64,000 nt of DNA from Streptomyces antarcticus. GTDB lineage: Bacteria; Actinomycetota; Actinomycetes; Streptomycetales; Streptomycetaceae. Below, piece after piece: positions 27,470 to 36,271 of the stretch (positions are counted from its first letter, which is position 1; each line of letters opens with the position of its first letter). Below the pieces are notes generated by a model. It was not told the DNA's origin, searched no databases, and saw nothing but the letters and a program-made list of their open reading frames with translations. The DNA is taken from the NCBI RefSeq assembly GCF_026627255.1, contig NZ_JAPNLM010000003.1:1-64000 (forward strand). Reading direction: 5' to 3'. Made by a program: the position numbers and the translations under genes.

Positions 27470-28342
27470 ATGAGCAGCACCCTCGCCGACGACATCCGCA
27501 ACAAACTCGGCGCCCTCAGCCCCGCCGAGCGCAAGGTCGCCCGCGTGCTCCTCGCCGGATACCCCTCCGCCGTATTCGAGACCATCGCCACCATCGCCGA
27601 ACGCGCCGCCGTCTCCGCCCCCACCGTCCTGCGTTTCGCCGCCCGCCTCGGCTACCGGGGCTTCCCCGAACTGCAAGCCGCCCTGCGGACCGAACTCGAC
27701 GCCCGCAACGCCTCACCCCTCACCCTGTACGAGACCACCGACTTCGCCCGCGACGACGACTCGCCCAGCGGGACCCAGCCCCGCGTCCTGGCACGAGCAA
27801 GTGCGGTACTTCCCCCCGCCCTCGTCCAGACCTGCGCCGAGATACCGCCCCACGACTTCGAGCGTGCCGTGACACTCCTCTCGGACCGCAAGCGGCACAT
27901 CACCCTCGCCGGCGGCCGCTTCACCCACCTCTTGGCGCAATACCTGGGCCTACACCTGATGCAGCTGCGCCAGGACGTTCGCCTCCTGCCCGACCGTCCG
28001 GTCGAACGCACCGCCGCCCTGGCGCAACTCACCAAGCGCGATGTGGTGGTCCTCTTCGACTACCGCCGCTACGAGGACGACAAGACGGCCATCGCCCAAC
28101 TCGTCCGCGAGACCGCCGGCAAAGTGATCGTCTTCACCGACCCCTGGCTCTCACCCGCCGCGACCCACGCCGACGTCGTCCTGCCCAGCCAAGTCGGCAC
28201 CCTCTCGCCCTACGACAGCCTCGTCCCCACCCTCGCCGTCGTCGAAGCACTGGTAGCCGGCGTGATCAACGCTCTGGGATCGGGAGCCCACCAGCGGATG
28301 AAGAGCTACGAGGAGGTCGCCCGCCGGTCGGGACTCGTCTGA
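27470..28342 (+). CDS. RpiR/MurR-family transcriptional regulator
   Basis: A 290-residue repressor-type protein. The N-terminal RpiR helix-turn-helix is seen in KVARVLLAGYPSAVFETIAT and AAVSAPTVLRFAARLGYRGF. A SIS domain occupies about residues 125-270 (AGGRFTHLLAQYLGLHLMQL; VLFDYRRYEDDKTAIAQLV), which normally binds a phosphosugar but is used for other ligands in this family. It closes the locus of importer, M20 and S51 genes and is the obvious candidate to control it, perhaps through the ATACATCTA sites at 21921 and 22040. Confidence 0.85.
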   Translation: MSSTLADDIRNKLGALSPAERKVARVLLAGYPSAVFETIATIAERAAVSAPTVLRFAARLGYRGFPELQAALRTELDARNASPLTLYETTDFARDDDSPSGTQPRVLARASAVLPPALVQTCAEIPPHDFERAVTLLSDRKRHITLAGGRFTHLLAQYLGLHLMQLRQDVRLLPDRPVERTAALAQLTKRDVVVLFDYRRYEDDKTAIAQLVRETAGKVIVFTDPWLSPAATHADVVLPSQVGTLSPYDSLVPTLAVVEALVAGVINALGSGAHQRMKSYEEVARRSGLV

Positions 28343-28488
28343 CCACTCCCCGGCACGCTATGCCGGGCAGGTCAGACAGTCACTCACAGCTTCCACGCGC
28401 GTCGACAAACCGCACTGGGACCTGAATGTGGCTGTGATCATTTTCCATGGCGTGCCCGCTCTCGAACGGTGCCCCCGCGGTGGCTCCC

Positions 28489-29232
28489 TCAGTATTCCCT
28501 GAGTAGGCGGCCGACGCCTGTGATGCGGTCGTCGAGGCCGTGCTCGCGCAGGGCGTGCCACAGCGTGGCCGTGTTGATGGCGACGACCGGTTTGCCGAGT
28601 TCGGATTCGAGGGCGTCGGCTTGGGAGACGAAGGAGAGGTTCGTTCCGACCTGGACGATCGCCTCGACGGAAGGGTCGTCGAGTTCGAGGACCATCTCCC
28701 GGATGCGGGGCGGCCCGACGCGGGCAATGTCCAGGGCGCTCGGGCAGCGCAGCCCGGAGACGGCCGATACGTCGAATCCGGCTTCGGCGAAGAATCGCTT
28801 CACTTCGCGGTCGGCGACGGGCTGGTAGGGAGAGAAGACGGCGATGCGTCGGCATCCGAGCGCATGCAGTGCTGCGCGGCAGGAGCTAGCACCGGTGGTG
28901 ACCGGCAGCCCCGTCCGTTCGCGGAGTCGCTGTTCGAAGGCGGCGTTTCCTGCGACACCGCCCCAGAAGGTCTCCGCTGACATCCCCATCACCATTCGGT
29001 CCGGCTCGGCTGTCAGGACATCACGGACCGCCGTGTCGAGCGAGGTTCTGATCTGGGCCAGCAGGGCTTGGAAGTCGTGGTCGCTGTCCATCGAGGGGTG
29101 CGCGATGTGCATCGACCCGGCGCGATAGGTGACACCGGGGATTCGCGCTGCCCAATAGTCATGCTCGACGACGGTGTTGGTGCTCGGCACGATGACACCG
29201 AAGACGGCTCGGGGACCGACGGCATTGGTCAT
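28489..29232 (-). CDS. Maleate isomerase/Asp-Glu racemase superfamily protein A
   Basis: A 247-residue protein of the Asp/Glu racemase, maleate isomerase and arylmalonate decarboxylase superfamily. It starts with the family N-terminus (FGVIVPSTNTVVEHDY) and has VMGMSAETFWGG and VQVGTNLSFVSQAD where the two active-site loops should be. Neither loop has a cysteine (Ser85 and Val195 occupy the usual region), while the paralogue at 40629 keeps one (VQCGTNLS). A two-cysteine isomerase mechanism is thus excluded. The ATG at 29232 is the only start near the fold's first strand; the frame remains open far upstream by chance. Confidence 0.8.
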   Translation of the reverse strand: MTNAVGPRAVFGVIVPSTNTVVEHDYWAARIPGVTYRAGSMHIAHPSMDSDHDFQALLAQIRTSLDTAVRDVLTAEPDRMVMGMSAETFWGGVAGNAAFEQRLRERTGLPVTTGASSCRAALHALGCRRIAVFSPYQPVADREVKRFFAEAGFDVSAVSGLRCPSALDIARVGPPRIREMVLELDDPSVEAIVQVGTNLSFVSQADALESELGKPVVAINTATLWHALREHGLDDRITGVGRLLREY

Positions 29233-29636
29233 TTCGGGCTCTCCAGTCCGGGGCGGGGGGATGTGGTCAAGGCGTCCGGTGCTGTCGGTGCCGATCGTGG
29301 CGCCCGACCCCGATGGACTGCCCGCGCTGCGGCGGGCGGGTCGTTGCCGACGGTGAGGCCGCCCGCCGGGTATCCCCGGCAGGGCCGTCGCCGAACTGCT
29401 GCTCGGTGCGACGGGCGCGTAGCTGGGGAAACCCGCCCCCTTCGGCCTGGGTGGCGCCGCCGACGCGGTGTTGTGCCGGGAGGAATATGAGGCAGCATGT
29501 CCGCGCTTGCTGGGCAGCCGCAGGTCCGAGGAGCGGAACGACAGGGTGGCACTCCTGACGTGGCGGCAATCGGGTTCACGCATGTTTCGGTCTGTGAAAC
29601 TATGTTTCGCAAACCTAGAAGAAGGTCGTCGGGCCG
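29233..29636. promoter_or_regulatory. Intergenic region with a cluster operator
   Basis: About 400 bases with no credible gene lie upstream of racemase-like gene A. At 29596-29608 the 13-mer GAAAC-TA-TGTTTC is a near-perfect match to the palindrome repeated across the downstream catabolic cluster, and a further GTTTC half-site lies at 29584-29588. Confidence 0.6.
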
Positions 29637-30983
29637 TCAACTGACACCCGGCGTCGGCGCCATCAGGGGCCGGGAGACGGCCGTGCGGACCCGCTCGCGC
29701 CGAAGCTCTTTGAGGTAGCTCAGGGCGTCGACCTGGATGGTGTGGCGGGTAGAGGCGACGTAGCGCCGTGCCGTCTGCCTGCGGTACGTGGCGATCTCGC
29801 GGTGCATGGCGCCCTGCGGGGGCAGGGCGCAGCGTCCTTGGAGGAGGTCGGCGACCCAGTGGGACTGTGCCTCCGCCAGCGGCATGATCGCGCCGAGCGG
29901 CTGGACCAGGCCGATGAAGTACAGGCCCTGGTGATCGGGTGCGGCGACGCGGCGGTAGAGGCTCACCGCGTTGCCGGCGGGGTCGATCAGGTCCTTCGGG
30001 AGGAAGGGGAAGGCGATGTCGTACCCCGTGCAGTAGATCACCGCGTCGATCTCCTCCCTGTGGCCGTCCTCGAAGAGGGCGCTTCCCCCGTCGAGTGCGC
30101 TGATCATCGGCGTCACGGTGATGTCGCCGTGCCCGAGGCGTGAGAGCAGGTCGTCGGAGATGGTGGGGTGGGCTCCGAGCACGCCGTGGCGCGGTTCGGG
30201 CAGGCCGTAGGCGGAGAGTCTGCCGCGGCTGAGCCGCAGGAGGGCGGCCAGGCCGCGGGCCTGCACGGGCAGGGGTGCCCGGGCGAGCCAGGAACCGGTG
30301 AGGTGGTCGGTGGGGGAGCCGAACAGGTACTTGGGCAGGATGTGCGCGCCACGGCGCATAGTGAGAAGGGTGCGGGCGGAGACGCGAGAGGTTTCCACGG
30401 CGATGTCGCACGCCGAGTTGCCGATGCCGAGGACGAGAACGCGCGCTCCCGTGAAGGGCTCTGGAGTGCGGTAGTGGTGGGAGTGCGTCTGGATGCCCGT
30501 GAAGGAGTCCGCTCCGGGCAGCGCCGGGCACGGCATCCGTGGTTTCCAGTGGTGTCCGTTGGCGACGAGGACCGCGTCGTAGATCCCGGTGGTCACGGCT
30601 CCGTCGTCCCGCCGGCGGGCGGTGACCTCCCAGCTGCCGCCGGAGGACTTTGCCACACCGGTCACATCGGTGCGGAAGGCGATCGAGGGGCGCAGGTCGA
30701 AGTGGTCGACGAAAGCGTCGAAGTAGCGGGCGATGTCGAAATGGCTCGGGTAGACCGGGTAAGTCTTCGACATGGGGAAGCACGCGTACTCCATCACCTG
30801 GCGGGAGGTGTTGATGTGGAGCGAGCGGTAGGCGGAGGACATGCCGTTGTCGTTCAGGTAGCGCCAGTTGCCGCCGACCTGCGACCCGCTCTCGTAGCAG
30901 TCGTAGGCGATGCCGCGTTCGGCGAGCACCTGGCAGGCGGCGATGCCGGAGGAGCCGGCTCCGATGACGCAGACACGTTCCAT
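29637..30983 (-). CDS. Flavin-containing monooxygenase (FMO family)
   Basis: A 448-residue class B flavoprotein. The FAD motif is VIGAGSSGIAACQVLAERG, the FMO fingerprint F-x-G-x3-H-x3-Y is met by FTGIQTHSHHY, and the NADPH motif is VLGIGNSACDIAVE. Such enzymes hydroxylate heteroatoms or carry out Baeyer-Villiger oxidation of ketones. The start at 30983 (MERVCVIGAGSS) is set by AGGGAGGTCCGC upstream and by the family's usual N-terminus. A 36-bp operator-like palindrome lies just upstream at 30995. It is divergent from the GMC oxidoreductase gene. Confidence 0.9.
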   Translation of the reverse strand: MERVCVIGAGSSGIAACQVLAERGIAYDCYESGSQVGGNWRYLNDNGMSSAYRSLHINTSRQVMEYACFPMSKTYPVYPSHFDIARYFDAFVDHFDLRPSIAFRTDVTGVAKSSGGSWEVTARRRDDGAVTTGIYDAVLVANGHHWKPRMPCPALPGADSFTGIQTHSHHYRTPEPFTGARVLVLGIGNSACDIAVETSRVSARTLLTMRRGAHILPKYLFGSPTDHLTGSWLARAPLPVQARGLAALLRLSRGRLSAYGLPEPRHGVLGAHPTISDDLLSRLGHGDITVTPMISALDGGSALFEDGHREEIDAVIYCTGYDIAFPFLPKDLIDPAGNAVSLYRRVAAPDHQGLYFIGLVQPLGAIMPLAEAQSHWVADLLQGRCALPPQGAMHREIATYRRQTARRYVASTRHTIQVDALSYLKELRRERVRTAVSRPLMAPTPGVS

Positions 30984-30994
30984 GCGGACCTCCC

Positions 30995-31030
30995 TTGTGA
31001 CCACCCGGTCACGTGACCGGGTGGTCACAA
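30995..31030. promoter_or_regulatory. Perfect 36-bp palindromic operator
   Basis: TTGTGACCACCCGGTCAC at 30995-31012 is followed immediately by its exact reverse complement to 31030. It lies 12 bases upstream of the FMO start, over its likely ribosome-binding site or promoter. The inner core TGACC-N4-GGTCA is shared with the palindrome at 31142. Confidence 0.85.
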
Positions 31031-31141
31031 GGTTCGTCCGGTGGTGAGGCGTTGTCAACGAGTCTGACTGTGCACCGAGTTGGCGCCAGCTGCCCCGCTG
31101 CACGGGCGCCGTCGGACTCATTGACAGGGATTCTCCGGTCG

Positions 31142-31185
31142 CACACTATGACCGGGCGGTCACGTGACCGCCCGGTCATAGTGTG
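31142..31185. promoter_or_regulatory. Perfect 44-bp palindromic operator
   Basis: The 22 bases from 31142 (CACACTATGACC, then GGGCGGTCAC) are followed by their exact reverse complement to 31185. It has the same GGTCAC-GTGACC centre as the palindrome at 30995. It lies about 60 bases before the GMC oxidoreductase start, so the two palindromes bracket the divergent promoter region. They look like sites for one dimeric or tetrameric repressor, most often TetR-type. Confidence 0.85.
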
Positions 31186-31243
31186 GACGCGCGCCCTCGG
31201 CCGCAATGTGACCGCCCCGGGTCGGTCGTATGCGGGAGCCGTG

Positions 31244-33049
31244 ATGCCCACCTCTTCACCACCGAAAGCCGCTTCACCCAGGAATGGCCCGCCGCCCGCC
31301 GCCCCGCCCGACGACGTCGACGTGCTCGTCATCGGCTCCGGATTCGGCGGGAGCGTCACAGCCCTGCGCCTGGCCGAGAAGGGCTACCGCGTCGCCGTCC
31401 TGGAGGCCGGCCGCCGCTTCGCGGACGACGACTTCCCTCGTACCTCGTGGCGCGTGCGCGACTACCTCTTCGCCCCACGCCTCGGCTGTCGAGGCATCCT
31501 CCGTATGACCTTGCTGGGCAGGGTCCTGGTGCTCACCGGAGCGGGTGTCGGAGGCGGCTCCCTCGGCTACGCCAACACCCTCTACGACCCGCCGCCGCCG
31601 TTCTACGAGGGAACCCGCTGGGCGTCCATCACCGACTGGCGCACCGAACTCGCCCCGTACTACGACCAGGCCCGCCGCATGCTCGGTGTCACCCCGAACC
31701 CCCGCGTCACCCCCTCCGACCGCGTACTGAAGGACGCTGCGCGGGCTATGGGACGCGAAGACACCTTTCGCCCCACCCCCGTGGGCGTTCACTTCGGGCC
31801 GCCCGGCGCCGCACCCGGAACGACCGTCCCCGACCCGTACTTCGGCGGCGCCGGGCCTGACCGCAGTGCCTGCCTGCACTGCGGGGCCTGCATGACGGGC
31901 TGCCGCCACAACGCCAAGAACACCCTGCCCAAGAACTACCTCGGCCTTGCCGAAGCCGCCGGCGCGACCGTCATCCCCGAACGCACCGTCACCGACTGCC
32001 GCCCGAACGGCGCCGGAACCGGCGCGCACCCCGGCTGGACAGTCACCTCCGTACGCACCGGACGCGCCCTGCGCCGCGACCCCCGCACCACCACCGCACA
32101 ACACGTCGTCTTCGCCGCCGGAGCCCTCGGCACCCAGCGCCTGCTGCACCGGCTACGCGCCGACGGCGTGCTGCCCCGCCTCTCCCCGCGCCTGGGCCAC
32201 CTGACCCGGACGAACTCCGAGGCCATCTTGGCCGTGCGCTCCAAGGACCCTGACGCAGATTTCACCCACGGCGTGGCCATCACCTCCTCCGTGCAGCTGG
32301 ACGACGACACCCACGTGGAGCCCGTCCGCTACGGCCCCGGCAGCAACCTCCTCGCTCTGCTGGGCGCGACGCTGACCGACCCGGTCCCGGGCCGCCCCCG
32401 GCTCATGGCCGGTCTCGCCGCGATGGCCGCGAACGCCCGCAGTCTGCCCGCCCTGCACCGCCCCCGCCGCTGGGCCACCCAGTCGGTGGTCCTGCTGGTC
32501 ATGCAATCCGTGGACAACTCCCTCACCACCCATCTCCGCCGCGGCCTGCTCGGACCCCGCCTGACCAGCCGGCCCGGCGAAGGCGCGCCCAACCCCACCT
32601 GGATCCCGGCCGGCCACCGCCTGGCCCGTACCGCCGCCCGGCAGAACGACGCACTGGCCTGCGGCACCTGGGGCGACCTGCTCGACATACCCGCCACCGG
32701 CCACCTCATCGGCGGCTGCACCATCGCCGCCGACGCCGAGCACGGGGTCGTCGACCCTTACCACCGCGTCCACGGACACCCCGGGCTGCACATCATCGAC
32801 GGCTCCACCATCTCGGCCAACCTCGGTGTGAACCCCTCCCTCACCATCACCGCCCTCGCCGAACGGGCCACAGCCCTGTGGCCCAACCACGGCGCCACCG
32901 ACCCCCGCCCCCGGCCCGGCGCACCCTACTGCCGGGTGGACCCCGTCCCGCCGCGCCACCCCGCCGTCCCCGCGCACGCTCCCGCCGCACTGCGCCTGGG
33001 TCCCCGACCACCCGAAGGGCAGGACACCGATGCCGACGTACCCGCCTGA
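31244..33049 (+). CDS. GMC-family FAD oxidoreductase
   Basis: A 601-residue flavoprotein of the glucose-methanol-choline/cholesterol oxidase type. The FAD site is DVLVIGSGFGGSVTALRLAE and the C-terminal flavin-capping motif is GLHIIDGSTISANLGVNPSL. A cysteine cluster (SACLHCGACMTGCRHNAKN) resembles that of GMC proteins that need an extra metal or structural centre. Such enzymes oxidise alcohols or sterols. The start at 31244 (MPTSSPPKAAS) follows the operator palindrome. Its 3' end overlaps the next gene by 20 bases. Role in the cluster is probably oxidation of an alcohol. Confidence 0.88.
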   Translation: MPTSSPPKAASPRNGPPPAAPPDDVDVLVIGSGFGGSVTALRLAEKGYRVAVLEAGRRFADDDFPRTSWRVRDYLFAPRLGCRGILRMTLLGRVLVLTGAGVGGGSLGYANTLYDPPPPFYEGTRWASITDWRTELAPYYDQARRMLGVTPNPRVTPSDRVLKDAARAMGREDTFRPTPVGVHFGPPGAAPGTTVPDPYFGGAGPDRSACLHCGACMTGCRHNAKNTLPKNYLGLAEAAGATVIPERTVTDCRPNGAGTGAHPGWTVTSVRTGRALRRDPRTTTAQHVVFAAGALGTQRLLHRLRADGVLPRLSPRLGHLTRTNSEAILAVRSKDPDADFTHGVAITSSVQLDDDTHVEPVRYGPGSNLLALLGATLTDPVPGRPRLMAGLAAMAANARSLPALHRPRRWATQSVVLLVMQSVDNSLTTHLRRGLLGPRLTSRPGEGAPNPTWIPAGHRLARTAARQNDALACGTWGDLLDIPATGHLIGGCTIAADAEHGVVDPYHRVHGHPGLHIIDGSTISANLGVNPSLTITALAERATALWPNHGATDPRPRPGAPYCRVDPVPPRHPAVPAHAPAALRLGPRPPEGQDTDADVPA

Positions 33050-33671
33050 ACCCTGGCACCTCGCCGGGCAGATGTACCTCTCCCTATGGCCCGTACCGCG
33101 CCGCGCCCTGCCGCCCCTGCCGCCGGGAGTGCGGCCCCTCACCCTCGCCGGCCGGGCCCTGATGGGCGCCGCCTGGGTCCTCTACGAGAACGACAGCGTC
33201 CTGCGCTACAACGAGGTCCTCTCGGCGGTCCTGGTCCGCGACGGCCTGCGGCCGCGGGTCACCATCACCGACATCTGGGTGGACAGCCCCCCGTCGATGG
33301 CCGGAGGACGCGAACTGTGGGGGATCCCGAAAGAGCTGGCCGCATTCGACGTCAGCCGGGACAAGGGCTTTGACGCCTCTGCCCGCACCGGATCCACGGC
33401 GCTGTGCACCGCGTCCTTCCGCCCCCTGACCAGCCTCCCGGGGCGGTGGCCGGTGGCCTACCGCGTCACTCAGCTCCTGGACGGACACCTCAAGACCAGC
33501 CCCGTGCGCAGCCGCAGCACCGTGGGCCTGGCCCGCGCGACCTGGCAGATCCCGCCAGGCAGCCCCCTGCGGCTCCCGGCAGACCGCCCACCGCTGCTCA
33601 GCCTCACCCTGCACGACTTCACCCTCAGCTTCGGCAGCCCTGCCCCGACCCCGTCCGCCCGCACCGTCTGA
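33030..33671 (+). CDS. Acetoacetate decarboxylase-like protein
   Basis: A 213-residue member of the acetoacetate decarboxylase superfamily. The recognisable region is DIWVDSPPSMAGGRELWGIP followed by KELAAF, whose Lys is in the position of the Schiff-base lysine of the family (ELWGIPK). Members include decarboxylases, aldolases and dehydratases, so the reaction is uncertain. The ATG at 33030 overlaps the GMC gene end, indicating co-translation. It is followed by the acyl-CoA synthetase gene after 63 bases. Confidence 0.8.
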   Translation: MPTYPPEPWHLAGQMYLSLWPVPRRALPPLPPGVRPLTLAGRALMGAAWVLYENDSVLRYNEVLSAVLVRDGLRPRVTITDIWVDSPPSMAGGRELWGIPKELAAFDVSRDKGFDASARTGSTALCTASFRPLTSLPGRWPVAYRVTQLLDGHLKTSPVRSRSTVGLARATWQIPPGSPLRLPADRPPLLSLTLHDFTLSFGSPAPTPSARTV

Positions 33672-33734
33672 GCCGCCTCCCCGCCGGGCCGCCGCAGCCG
33701 CGCGGCGGCCCGGCGCCCTTCCCGAGGAGCCTGT

Positions 33735-35528
33735 ATGACACCCACGCCCGATCCGCCAGCCACCCTCTGCGAGGCCTTCCAGCGGACCGTTGCCGCCCGG
33801 CCACAGGAACCCGCCCTCCTCACCCTCGCGGGCACCGCGCTGACCTGGGCCCAGTACGCAGAACGCGTGGCCTCCGTCGCCGCAGCGCTGCGCCACCTCG
33901 GTGTCCGCCGGGGCGAGCCGGTTGCCCTGATGCTCACCAACCGGCCCGAGTTCCACGTCGCCGACTGCGCCGCCCTGCACCTGGGTGCTGTCCCGTTCTC
34001 CCTCTACAACAGCCTGCCCGCCGATCAGATACACGACCTGCTCGCCAACACCGCGGCCCGGCTGGTCGTCACCGAACGCCGCTTCCTGCCGGTACTCCAT
34101 GCCGCCGCAGCCGGAACCTCAGTCCGGTACCTCGTGACCGTGGACCACGCTGATCAAACACCGGAGGAGGGCGTCCTCACCCTTGAGGAAGCCGAGGCGA
34201 GGGCCCCCCGCCCCTTCGAACTCGCTGCCGCCTTGGACTGCGTGGGGCCCGACGATCTCGTGACCCTGATCCACACCTCGGGCACCACAGGCCGCCCCAA
34301 GGCCGTCGAGATCACCCACCGCGCCATGCTGAGCCAACTCTCGGGCAGCCAGCAGGTGCTGAAGGTCACCGACCAGGACAGCCACATCTCCTTCCTGCCC
34401 GCGGCCCACATCGCCGACCGGTGGGGCTCCCATTACACCAACCTCCTCTGCGGAACCCGACTGACCTGCCTGGACGACATCACCCGGCTGCCCGAGGCGC
34501 TCGCCCTCGTGCGGCCGACGCTCTTCGGAGCCGTCCCCTCCGTCTGGCAGCGCATGCGCACCACGCTGGAAGGGGCCCTCGCCGAAGCCGACCCCGGGCT
34601 CCGCGCCCTCGCCGAGGAGGCCCTTGCCACCGGACGGCGCCACGCCCCCCGCCGGTGGAACGGCGTCCTCACCCAGGCCGAGCGCAAGGAACTCGACGGG
34701 GCCGACGCCGTCCTCGCCGAACTGCGTCGCCGCGTCGGTCTTGACCGAGCCCGGGTCTGTATCACGGGGGCCGCGCCCGCACCTCAAGGTCTCCAGGAGT
34801 TCTTTCACGCCCTCGGGCTGCCGCTCACCGACGCCTGGGGAATGTCCGAGCTCAGCGGTATCGCCCTGATCGCCCCGCCCGGAATGCCGCGGCCCGGCAC
34901 TGTGGGCCGGCCGGTCCCCGGCGCGGAGATCAGGATCGCCGACGACGGCGAACTCCTCGTACGGGCGCCCTTCCTGATGCGCGGCTACCGCGGTGAGCCG
35001 GAGCTCACCGCGCGGACCATCGACGCGGCAGGCTGGCTGCACACCGGTGACCTCGCCGCCGTCGACGCCCAAGGAGACGTCCGGATCATCGACCGGAAGA
35101 AGGACCTCATCATCAATACCGGAGGCCAGAACATGGCCCCCGCCCGCATCGAAGGGGTCCTGAGGGAATCCACGCCCCTGATCGCCCACGCCGTCGTCAT
35201 CGGCGACGGCCGACCCTACAACGTCGCCCTCCTGGTCCCTGACCGGGAGGCAGTCACCGCTTGGGCCAGGCGAACGGGCATCGCAACGGCGGCGCCCTGG
35301 GACACCCACGGCGCCGAACTCGCCGCCGCGTTCGCCGGGGCTGTCGCCGACGCCAACACCCGCCTTTCGCGAGCCGAGCGGATCCGCGTCCACGAGGTGA
35401 TCACCGACGAGTGGGCGCCCGGTGGACCGGAGCTCACCGTGACGCTGAAGGTCCGGCGGGCCGCCGTCACCGGCCGGTACGCCGACCTGGTCGAGACCTT
35501 GTACCGGCGCGGGGCGCCGGACCGGTGA
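33735..35528 (+). CDS. Long-chain fatty acyl-CoA synthetase (AMP-binding)
   Basis: A 597-residue FadD-type enzyme activating a carboxylic acid to its CoA ester with ATP. The AMP-binding motif is LIHTSGTTGRPKAVEITHRA, the A5 motif is DAWGMSELSG, and the C-terminal A8/A10-type motif IDRKKDLIINTGGQNMAPAR is intact. The substrate is likely a long or branched fatty acid. In a chlorophyll-catabolic setting phytenic acid from phytol would fit. The stop overlaps the next gene's GTG start. AGGAGCCTGT provides the ribosome-binding site. Confidence 0.92.
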   Translation: MTPTPDPPATLCEAFQRTVAARPQEPALLTLAGTALTWAQYAERVASVAAALRHLGVRRGEPVALMLTNRPEFHVADCAALHLGAVPFSLYNSLPADQIHDLLANTAARLVVTERRFLPVLHAAAAGTSVRYLVTVDHADQTPEEGVLTLEEAEARAPRPFELAAALDCVGPDDLVTLIHTSGTTGRPKAVEITHRAMLSQLSGSQQVLKVTDQDSHISFLPAAHIADRWGSHYTNLLCGTRLTCLDDITRLPEALALVRPTLFGAVPSVWQRMRTTLEGALAEADPGLRALAEEALATGRRHAPRRWNGVLTQAERKELDGADAVLAELRRRVGLDRARVCITGAAPAPQGLQEFFHALGLPLTDAWGMSELSGIALIAPPGMPRPGTVGRPVPGAEIRIADDGELLVRAPFLMRGYRGEPELTARTIDAAGWLHTGDLAAVDAQGDVRIIDRKKDLIINTGGQNMAPARIEGVLRESTPLIAHAVVIGDGRPYNVALLVPDREAVTAWARRTGIATAAPWDTHGAELAAAFAGAVADANTRLSRAERIRVHEVITDEWAPGGPELTVTLKVRRAAVTGRYADLVETLYRRGAPDR

Positions 35529-36163
35529 TCTCGGCCGGTCTCGCGCTGCTCGCAGCGTTCCAGATATGCCTCGCCGCGGCTGCCTGGCGCACTGGTGCGG
35601 CCGGCCGGCTCACCGGTGTCCTCGGCTACGCCTTGGCCTACGATTCCGCCGTCGTGGCCGCCGGCGCCCTGCTGGGCGAGGGTCGGCTGCTGGAGAGTTT
35701 GAGTGCCGGCCGCTTCATCATCCACGTGTTGGGCACACCCCTCGTGCTGCCCTGCGCCGCCCTCGCCCTGCGGTCCGGACGCGCCGCCCTCGGCGTGGCT
35801 TGGGCCACCGCCGGCGCTCTGGCCGTGCTCGGCGCGGTCACTACCCTGCCGGGCCTGGATCTGCGGCCCCGCAGCTTTGCCGACACCCTGCGCTATGCGG
35901 ACGCCGGTCCCGACGGATTCCCTGTTGCGGCCGTCCTCGCCATCGTGTTGCTCCTGCTGATCGGCATCGCCGCGTGGGTGAGCCGGGGAACACCTTGGAT
36001 AGCGCTTGGCGCTCTCGCCGTGTTCGCTGCCTCGGCCGCCGCCTTCGCGGCGCCGCCGCTGGGAAACCTTGGCGAAGCGCTCATGCTGGCCGGACTGCTC
36101 GTGGGTCTGAGGCGGCCGATGGCGCAGCCCGGCGACAGCTGGCGAGTTGTTCCGCCAGAGTGA
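35525..36163 (+). CDS. Membrane protein, six-helix, unknown function
   Basis: A 212-residue integral membrane protein starting at a GTG that overlaps the acyl-CoA synthetase stop. It has about six hydrophobic helices (for example SAGLALLAAFQICLAAAAW, GVAWATAGALAVLGAV and FPVAAVLAIVLLLLIGIAAW). It shows size and helix order similar to the membrane protein at 41376-42074 of the same cluster, which suggests paralogues, although identity by eye is low. No transporter family is recognised. It may be an accessory of a membrane-bound enzyme or uptake system. Confidence 0.7.
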   Translation: MISAGLALLAAFQICLAAAAWRTGAAGRLTGVLGYALAYDSAVVAAGALLGEGRLLESLSAGRFIIHVLGTPLVLPCAALALRSGRAALGVAWATAGALAVLGAVTTLPGLDLRPRSFADTLRYADAGPDGFPVAAVLAIVLLLLIGIAAWVSRGTPWIALGALAVFAASAAAFAAPPLGNLGEALMLAGLLVGLRRPMAQPGDSWRVVPPE

Positions 36164-36166
36164 ACG

Positions 36167-36187
36167 ACGTTTCACTGAAAGAAACGT
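36167..36187. promoter_or_regulatory. GAAACGT inverted repeat operator
   Basis: ACGTTTC at 36167-36173 and GAAACGT at 36181-36187 form a perfect inverted repeat with seven bases between. It lies upstream of the secreted hydrolase at 36272. The half-site GAAAC is the same as in the other cluster operators, though the arrangement differs. Confidence 0.6.
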
Positions 36188-36271
36188 CTCGGCTATTGGC
36201 GTGTACGTGTCAGCATGCTGAACTGTCGTACAGCGTTTCCCTCTCCGATACCCCCATAGGAGGGCACTTCC

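Noticed and set aside
29233..30783. A very long leftward open frame continuing upstream of racemase-like gene A across the FMO gene
   Set aside because: The part above 29232 is arginine- and proline-rich with no family features and is the shadow of the FMO gene. High-GC DNA keeps such frames open.
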